Origin: Veillonella infantium
GTDB lineage: Bacteria; Bacillota; Negativicutes; Veillonellales; Veillonellaceae
Assembly (NCBI RefSeq): GCF_002959895.1
Contig: NZ_PPDD01000008.1
Location: forward strand, 124,001-188,000
Direction: 5' to 3'
DNA: 64,000 bases
Shown here in pieces: positions 58,812 through 64,000 of this stretch. The notes beneath the pieces were generated by a model. It ran no database searches. It was not told where the DNA came from and worked only from the letters and a program-made list of their open reading frames with translations. Position 1 is the first letter of the stretch. Each line of letters begins with the position of its first letter. Made by a program: the position numbers and the translations under genes.

Positions 58812-59630
58812 TTATCGTAATGTTTCTACACCAGTCTTAAGTGGGAAACCGTCATAGGTTACCCAATCACTAGAGCTACCAACATATAAAGCCGATTCAA
58901 GCCCTACTTCGCTCATAGTTAACAGTGCATTACAAGCGGTTACCCCTGAGCCACAGTAAGTCACAACAGGTCTATTTTGATAGATTTCATTATAGTACTC
59001 GGCTTCTAAATCTTTTACAGACTTAGGCCCATCTACGGTATAACCACTTTCATAAAAATGATTAACAGCACCAGGAATGTGACCAGTCATGCCATCCATC
59101 GTATCTACTTGAGACCCATCGTAGCGGAACGGCGCACGAGCATCAATGATAACATGATCCCCGCTTTCACTAGCCTTGAGAACCTCATCACGACTCATAA
59201 CCATATGGGTTTGCAATTCATAATTAAAAACTGTTCGTTCTGTAGGCAACGGAGTAGGATCTTTAGTAAGAACATGACCTTCTTTAACCCAACGTTCAAT
59301 ACCGCCCGACAATACCCGCACATCAGATAACCCCATATAGCGCAAAGTCCACCACAGGCGGCCCGCCAAAAAGAGCCAAGAATCATACACAACGACCTTG
59401 GAATTGCGAGTAATACCATAAGACTCGAACGTATGAGCCAACTGCTCCATATCTGGTAATGGATGACGACCGCCATGCTCACCTACAGGACCTGTTAAAT
59501 CCTTATTTAAATCTACAGGAAAAGCCCCCTTAATATGGCCTTGTTTATAATCTTGATAACCACGAGCATCTAAAATGATGACCTCATCGAGACAAGCTAA
59601 TAATTCTTTAGGAGTGATAAAATTTGACAT
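58812..59630 (-). CDS. Sulfurtransferase with two rhodanese domains
   Basis: 272 aa. N-terminal inactive rhodanese domain and a C-terminal one with the active-site loop TYCGSGVTACN (Cys about residue 223). CGSGVTA is typical of thiosulfate or 3-mercaptopyruvate sulfurtransferase (SseA-like). First gene of a pair with the small membrane protein. Confidence 0.9.
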   Translation of the reverse strand: MSNFITPKELLACLDEVIILDARGYQDYKQGHIKGAFPVDLNKDLTGPVGEHGGRHPLPDMEQLAHTFESYGITRNSKVVVYDSWLFLAGRLWWTLRYMGLSDVRVLSGGIERWVKEGHVLTKDPTPLPTERTVFNYELQTHMVMSRDEVLKASESGDHVIIDARAPFRYDGSQVDTMDGMTGHIPGAVNHFYESGYTVDGPKSVKDLEAEYYNEIYQNRPVVTYCGSGVTACNALLTMSEVGLESALYVGSSSDWVTYDGFPLKTGVETLR

Positions 59631-59793
59631 ATTGTACTCCTTTCATATAATTATATCGAAAAATACAAATCTGATAATATTATTATATAACGATATGAAA
59701 GTATGGACAATGAATATCAAAATATAATTTAAGCAATACGCCAATATGTTCTAATAGCTCTTTCACATTACAAATATCCTATCCATACAAATA

Positions 59794-59829
59794 AAAGGTA
59801 CACCTATATAGTATTATAGGCGTACCTTT
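59794..59829 (-). terminator. Terminator after the zinc-ribbon membrane protein gene
   Basis: AAAGGTACACCTATA / TATAGGCGTACCTTT, 15-bp stem with one A/G mismatch (G-U on the minus strand). Confidence 0.8.
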
Positions 59830-59851
59830 ATATTGTATGGTTGTATTTCAA

Positions 59852-60304
59852 TTATAAAAGAAAAGAATTCCCACAACGTAAACATACATATGTATGCTCC
59901 CAGTCGCGACGTAATCCTGGATATGTGTCTCTATTCCATACATAACGTTGATATGTTTTGTAGATTAATAACGCATATGCACCAAAATAAATAATTAGTG
60001 AAGACTCATGTTTACTTAGACCGGAAATCCAAAGCAATAATACAAGACCAAATTGAATCGCAATCCACCACTTTAAAACATATGTAGCAATTGATTTTTT
60101 CATTGGAGGTTTTGCCATCATAGAAAGTGCTGTTTGTTGCGTACCTACTGTATTGCCAATACCAACACCTACTCGACCACCAGCACCTATACCTACACCT
60201 GTAGTTACCCCATTTACATTAGAAAAACCACCTGCATAAGCAATATTATAACTTTGGATATTTTCCGACTGGCAATATGGACATACGTATGCATTCTCGC
60301 TCAT
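59852..60304 (-). CDS. Membrane protein with cysteine pairs at both ends
   Basis: 150 aa. The N-terminus carries CPYCQS and the C-terminus CLRCGN, so the two halves of one zinc ribbon may be joined after folding. Between them lie a Gly/Val-rich stretch (GVGIGAGGRVGVGIG, about 36-50) and two membrane segments (about 75-95 and 103-118). Monocistronic with a terminator. Family not recognised. Confidence 0.7.
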   Translation of the reverse strand: MSENAYVCPYCQSENIQSYNIAYAGGFSNVNGVTTGVGIGAGGRVGVGIGNTVGTQQTALSMMAKPPMKKSIATYVLKWWIAIQFGLVLLLWISGLSKHESSLIIYFGAYALLIYKTYQRYVWNRDTYPGLRRDWEHTYVCLRCGNSFLL

Positions 60305-60400
60305 AATTCTCTCTCCTATTGTATCTCAAATTATTATAATCGTTTATATCCTACTTATAATTAATGAGAAAGTAATGAGAGTCACAATATTTTTAAGGCT

Positions 60401-60430
60401 AAAAAAGCCTCTATCATAGATAGAGACTTT
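60401..60430 (-). terminator. Terminator after the 60436 gene
   Basis: AAAGCCTCTATC / GATAGAGACTTT hairpin followed on the minus strand by TTT-rich sequence, at the gene's end. Confidence 0.75.
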
Positions 60431-60435
60431 CACAA

Positions 60436-60981
60436 TTAAAATTTCACATTATAATATTTTTTAAATGCTTTTACTGAAATAACATATCCACTTGAAGTTG
60501 CATCAACTTTTTCTTTTTTAAATGCCACAATTGAATCTCCAGAATATATTACATTACCATTAAAGTCATAAACAGCACTAAATTTTAGCCCACTTACAAC
60601 TCCTGAATCTTTTAACTTTGCTTTTTTTACTGTAGACTTAACCTTTTCTGAAGTATATGGCACTTTTGATAAATTATTCCTTTTTATTATACCCTCTATG
60701 GACTTATTATAATCGTAATCAGCTATAGCCTCGCCTTCAGCAATAAAGTTTTCTTTTTTATCAACTGCATACACCTTGAATTTTAGGGTATATTGGGGCG
60801 GTTCATAAATAACATTCTGTACAGAATTCAAATCTAGATAAATATCCCTACTACTATCATGGCGTTCACGCCAAAACTGTGGTGAGTTTTGTAATTCACC
60901 TAAAGAAATGGCAAATGTTGCACTAGAAATACAAATAAAAGTAACTGTTAAAGTAAATAGTCTAATAAAACGTAACAACAT
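60436..60981 (-). CDS. Exported protein of unknown function
   Basis: 181 aa. Signal peptide of about 24 residues (LFTLTVTFICISSATFA), then beta-rich sequence with many Lys, Tyr and Val residues. Reads FWRERHDSSRDIYLDLNSVQN near the start of the mature part, as in periplasmic surface-entry proteins seen in Negativicutes. Function unknown. Confidence 0.7.
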   Translation of the reverse strand: MLLRFIRLFTLTVTFICISSATFAISLGELQNSPQFWRERHDSSRDIYLDLNSVQNVIYEPPQYTLKFKVYAVDKKENFIAEGEAIADYDYNKSIEGIIKRNNLSKVPYTSEKVKSTVKKAKLKDSGVVSGLKFSAVYDFNGNVIYSGDSIVAFKKEKVDATSSGYVISVKAFKKYYNVKF

Positions 60982-61008
60982 AACTTAACCTTTCTAAAAT
61001 ACTAAAAG

Positions 61009-61037
61009 AAAAGAGCTCTATATGAGAGCTCTTTTTT
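61009..61037 (-). terminator. Terminator of the Nudix/helicase operon
   Basis: AAAAGAGCTCT / AGAGCTCTTTT, an 11-bp palindromic stem with T-runs on both strands. Confidence 0.85.
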
Positions 61038-61101
61038 AGATAGCATCAATCTTTTGAAGCTCATCACATAATAAAACTAGAGTTTATACTGGCACTAATA
61101 A

Positions 61102-61506
61102 TTATAAACGTTTAGAGATCGCATCTACTGCATCAATATCAGCAGGTAACCAATCTACTGAGTATAAATTCTCTTTTGAAAGCCATTTTGCCGCTTCATG
61201 TTCTAATAGAGTAATATCAGAGTCATTTACTAAAGAACATAAATAACAATGCATTGTTAAATCAAACTTCTCATACCCTGTATATTCAATAGTAATAATA
61301 TGTTCCAGAACGGTAATCTCGGCTTCTAGTTCTTCATGTATTTCTCTTTTGAGTGCAACCTCGTGAGCTTCGCCAGGCTCAACCTTACCACCTGGAAACT
61401 CCCAACCATCTTTTAGATCACCATAACCACGTTGAGTAGCTAATATAGTATTATCTTTTTTGATAATTGCTGCTACAACTTCAATATGTTTTCGTTCTTC
61501 ACTCAT
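61102..61506 (-). CDS. Nudix hydrolase (MutT-like)
   Basis: 134 aa. Nudix box from GGKVEPGEAHEVALKRE to IHEELEAEI (about residues 39-64) fits GX5EX7REUXEEXGU closely. MutT-like hydrolases of this length hydrolyse (d)NTPs such as 8-oxo-dGTP. It begins six bases after the helicase stop, clearly in one operon with it. Confidence 0.9.
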   Translation of the reverse strand: MSEERKHIEVVAAIIKKDNTILATQRGYGDLKDGWEFPGGKVEPGEAHEVALKREIHEELEAEITVLEHIITIEYTGYEKFDLTMHCYLCSLVNDSDITLLEHEAAKWLSKENLYSVDWLPADIDAVDAISKRL

Positions 61507-61512
61507 ATATCC

Positions 61513-64000
61513 TTACCCATTAATAATATAATCATAAATATCATCCCGTACAGGCACTTCAAGTTGATACTCTAGCTCTACTGCCATAGTACCATTTGCC
61601 ATAAAGATTTCTTTAGCTCGTTCTCGTCCTGTAGAATGAATAGGACCCAAATAGTAAAACTCTTTAGACTCTTCATCGTCCTTATTCTTTCTCATAAATA
61701 AGTGCATAGAAACACCTAAGGCATCAGCATAAAATGCAGTCTGCACATCATCAGAAGAAAATGATCGTTTATTTTTAGAAATAGCTTTCAATAATCCTGG
61801 ATTTTCAAATCTATCTTCATACTTAATAGTATCTTGAATATCATCTGCTTTATGATAATTGATGAATACAGGATATGTCTTTGTTTCCTTATGGAATTTA
61901 TATCCCCCAATATTCAATGGTACTTCATTTTGAGGCCATTCTAATAATTGGCACACTTGTTCATAGGTATACTTTTCATATAAAGCAAAAGGAGTATTCG
62001 GATAAATCTTACCTTTATATTTATCATCAAACTGTTTCAAACCATAGGCGACAAGTTCTTGCACTTGTTCTTTAAAATTACTATTTTCTAATGCATCTTT
62101 AAATGCTTGAGATATTCCATAACGACCATTAGATAATTCAATAAATACACTATCTTCAAATGTTTTTTGTGCCGCTTTCACACCGAATTGATTTGTCATA
62201 ACATTAATGAGATTAATTCGCCCATGCTCAGATAATTCTACATTATATGTATTTAAAAGCTCATTAGATACATATGTAATAACATCCTGCTTTTCTTCTA
62301 ATAATGCTTGTAATACTAATAGCTCTCGTACACGTATTCCTGTTGTTAGTTTTTGAGATATAAAATGTAACATCCGTTCCTGAGCAGGTGTGAATGATAC
62401 AACATAATCCTTATCTTTAATCTTTATCAAGAAATTATGATAAGACTTAAATTTATAAAAAATCCGACTTACATCAATAGAGCCATGTTCTGCAAAATCA
62501 GAAATTCTAGGAATACGGCCTAATTTAAAGCGCAAATTAAAATAGGCTTCTTTTATTAATTTCATATCAGAAAACTTTGCTGTATCAATAGATTCGTAAA
62601 TACGTTGTTTCGCAATTTTATCAAAATGTACTGTTGAGCTACCAGGGATAATACGATTACCGGCTTGTACATATCGACGCAATGTATCTTTGTTATAACT
62701 TCTATCACCAGATAGTGCCAAGGGAATCATAAAGTTATTTGTATAGTTCCCAATAAAATCAAGGATAACTACATATTCCTTATCTTCAAACTTACGAAGT
62801 CCACGCCCTAACTGTTGAATAAAAATTATTGGGCTTTCAGTTTGACGTAACATAATAACTTGATTGATTTCAGGTATATCAACGCCTTCATTAAATATAT
62901 CTACAGTAAAGATATAATCTAACTGCTCATCAAGTCTACCTTGATACTCCCCAGTTCCTGTTAATCGAGCGATCGTTTTCTCTCTAATTTCTTGGCTATC
63001 CTCACCCGTCAAGCTTACCGTGCGATAAATCCCCCGCTCATTAAAAGCGTCAGATAAAGCCTTTGCTTCAACGCGATTACTGCAGAATACCAGGCCTTTT
63101 ACTCGACTACCACTATGTCCAAAGTAGCGAATCTTTTCAATAATTTTATCTACACGCTCCTTTGTTGATAAATTAGAAAAAGTAACCTCCATATCACCAA
63201 TCGGTTCGTCTGTATCAACCCATAAGTCACTAATACCAAAATAGTGGAATGGACATAATAAATCTTCCTCTAGAGCCTGTTGTAATCGAATTTCATAAAT
63301 AATATTATGATCAAAGAGCTCATATAAATCATAACCATCAGTCCGCTCCGGACTTGCAGTCATACCTAATAGAAACTGTGGTTTAAAATAGTCGATAATA
63401 CGTTGATAACTTTCAGAGCCTGCACGATGTACTTCGTCAATAATAATACAATCAAAAGTTTTTGGATCGTATTGTTTCATTACATCATAACGCCCCATCA
63501 TTTGCATTGTAGAAAATACATGGGTAGCATCATATTTTTTAACATTACCAGATACTAACCCAAACGTTATAGATGGATCATTATAAACCCGTGAAAAACT
63601 TGCCATTGCTTGTTTTGCTATTTGTTCTCGATGCACTATAAATAATATTCTTTTCGGATTCATTTCGCGCATCGCAAAAGCCGCTGCATAGGTTTTCCCC
63701 GTCCCCGTAGCAGAAATTAGAAGTCCTCGTTTAGCATGATTCGCTCTTAATTCATTAAAGTTGGCAATAAACTGCTGTTGCATCATATTAGGTTCTAAGG
63801 CCGGTAAATCTACCTTCTTAAATTGTTCCGCTACAGACCTTTGTGAAAAACGCTCTGGACGAACCCATCTAGGCTTATACCAAGGTATAAACTCTTCATA
63901 AGGAATGGCAAATTTTGAATTCCAATACAGTTCAAATTCCTCATTAATCTCTCGAGCATAAGTATCGCTACCATGTACTTCAGAGCGAGTATTCCACTCT
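61513..64000 (-). CDS. DEAD/DEAH helicase with DUF3427 domain (5' end off the window)
   Basis: Superfamily 2 helicase. The reading frame stays open to base 64000, reading through EWNTRSEVHGSDTYARE near the edge, so the N-terminus is outside; in related proteins a phospholipase D-like nuclease domain lies there, and EWNTRSEVH fits its end. Walker A SATGTGKT, DEVH, MTASPERTDG and QQLGRGLR are seen in order. The C-terminal half (after about residue 480 of the visible part) matches the DUF3427 type. Paired with a Nudix hydrolase six bases downstream. Such PLD-helicase-DUF3427 proteins are suspected defence or repair factors. Confidence 0.85.
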   Translation of the reverse strand, partial: EWNTRSEVHGSDTYAREINEEFELYWNSKFAIPYEEFIPWYKPRWVRPERFSQRSVAEQFKKVDLPALEPNMMQQQFIANFNELRANHAKRGLLISATGTGKTYAAAFAMREMNPKRILFIVHREQIAKQAMASFSRVYNDPSITFGLVSGNVKKYDATHVFSTMQMMGRYDVMKQYDPKTFDCIIIDEVHRAGSESYQRIIDYFKPQFLLGMTASPERTDGYDLYELFDHNIIYEIRLQQALEEDLLCPFHYFGISDLWVDTDEPIGDMEVTFSNLSTKERVDKIIEKIRYFGHSGSRVKGLVFCSNRVEAKALSDAFNERGIYRTVSLTGEDSQEIREKTIARLTGTGEYQGRLDEQLDYIFTVDIFNEGVDIPEINQVIMLRQTESPIIFIQQLGRGLRKFEDKEYVVILDFIGNYTNNFMIPLALSGDRSYNKDTLRRYVQAGNRIIPGSSTVHFDKIAKQRIYESIDTAKFSDMKLIKEAYFNLRFKLGRIPRISDFAEHGSIDVSRIFYKFKSYHNFLIKIKDKDYVVSFTPAQERMLHFISQKLTTGIRVRELLVLQALLEEKQDVITYVSNELLNTYNVELSEHGRINLINVMTNQFGVKAAQKTFEDSVFIELSNGRYGISQAFKDALENSNFKEQVQELVAYGLKQFDDKYKGKIYPNTPFALYEKYTYEQVCQLLEWPQNEVPLNIGGYKFHKETKTYPVFINYHKADDIQDTIKYEDRFENPGLLKAISKNKRSFSSDDVQTAFYADALGVSMHLFMRKNKDDEESKEFYYLGPIHSTGRERAKEIFMANGTMAVELEYQLEVPVRDDIYDYIING

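Overview
The window reads as the chromosome of a low-GC, strictly fermentative member of the Negativicutes, most likely Veillonella. This rests on diderm-type envelope genes inside a Firmicutes-like gene set, on housekeeping proteins of that type (RpoB with a long insertion and an acidic tail, HcpR-like/Hcp, class I fumarase, L-serine dehydratase, aspartase) and on the gene order. No prophage, complete IS element or CRISPR array was seen. Most of it is core genome, with a few accessory items at the edges and between operons.

Layout. 1-6.2 kb: rpoC (5' part) and rpoB. 6.5-9.9 kb: aspartase and a lone lipid-linked sugar transferase, which separate rpoBC from the ribosomal cluster. 9.9-13.4 kb: rpmG-secE-nusG-rplK-rplA-rplJ-rplL on the minus strand, with a TTGACA/TATATT promoter, two L1-binding-type leaders and an L10 leader attenuator. 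13.6-17.3 kb: quinol-dependent NO reductase and EF-Tu. 17.5-18.1 kb: five tRNAs with two promoters. 18.2-25.5 kb: a translationally coupled set folD-like, hypA, hypB, a secreted two-repeat protein and a BrxF-like ATPase, preceded by a PASTA penicillin-binding protein and the CCA-adding enzyme. 25.6-34.4 kb: serine dehydratase, hybrid cluster protein with a divergent Crp/Fnr regulator, an anchored protein of unknown function, a UPF0340 protein and two-subunit fumarase. 35.2-36.9 kb: three tRNAs and two small exported proteins. 37-46.4 kb: the complete F1Fo ATP synthase operon preceded by wecA-wecB. 46.4-55.8 kb: UPF0210 protein plus ACT protein, phosphoglucomutase, YitT protein, ispE-gntR, an alanine/sodium symporter and glutamate dehydrogenase. 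55.8-57.6 kb: queT under a preQ1-I riboswitch, and queC. 57.7-61 kb: exonuclease III, sulfurtransferase and small unknowns. 61.1-64 kb: a Nudix hydrolase and a DEAD/DEAH helicase cut by the window edge.

How the genes fit together. Aspartase, fumarase, serine dehydratase, glutamate dehydrogenase and the AGCS symporter form an amino-acid and dicarboxylate fermentation set. NorB and Hcp, with the regulator beside hcp, form a nitrosative-stress set. The items that most merit a second look are the helicase/Nudix pair, the orphan BrxF-like ATPase in an operon with hypAB and an active-site-altered FolD, two long palindromic elements (27.3 kb and 56.5 kb), a tiny hydrophobic ORF buried in a hairpin at 18.2 kb, and an initiator tRNA with an unusual first base.
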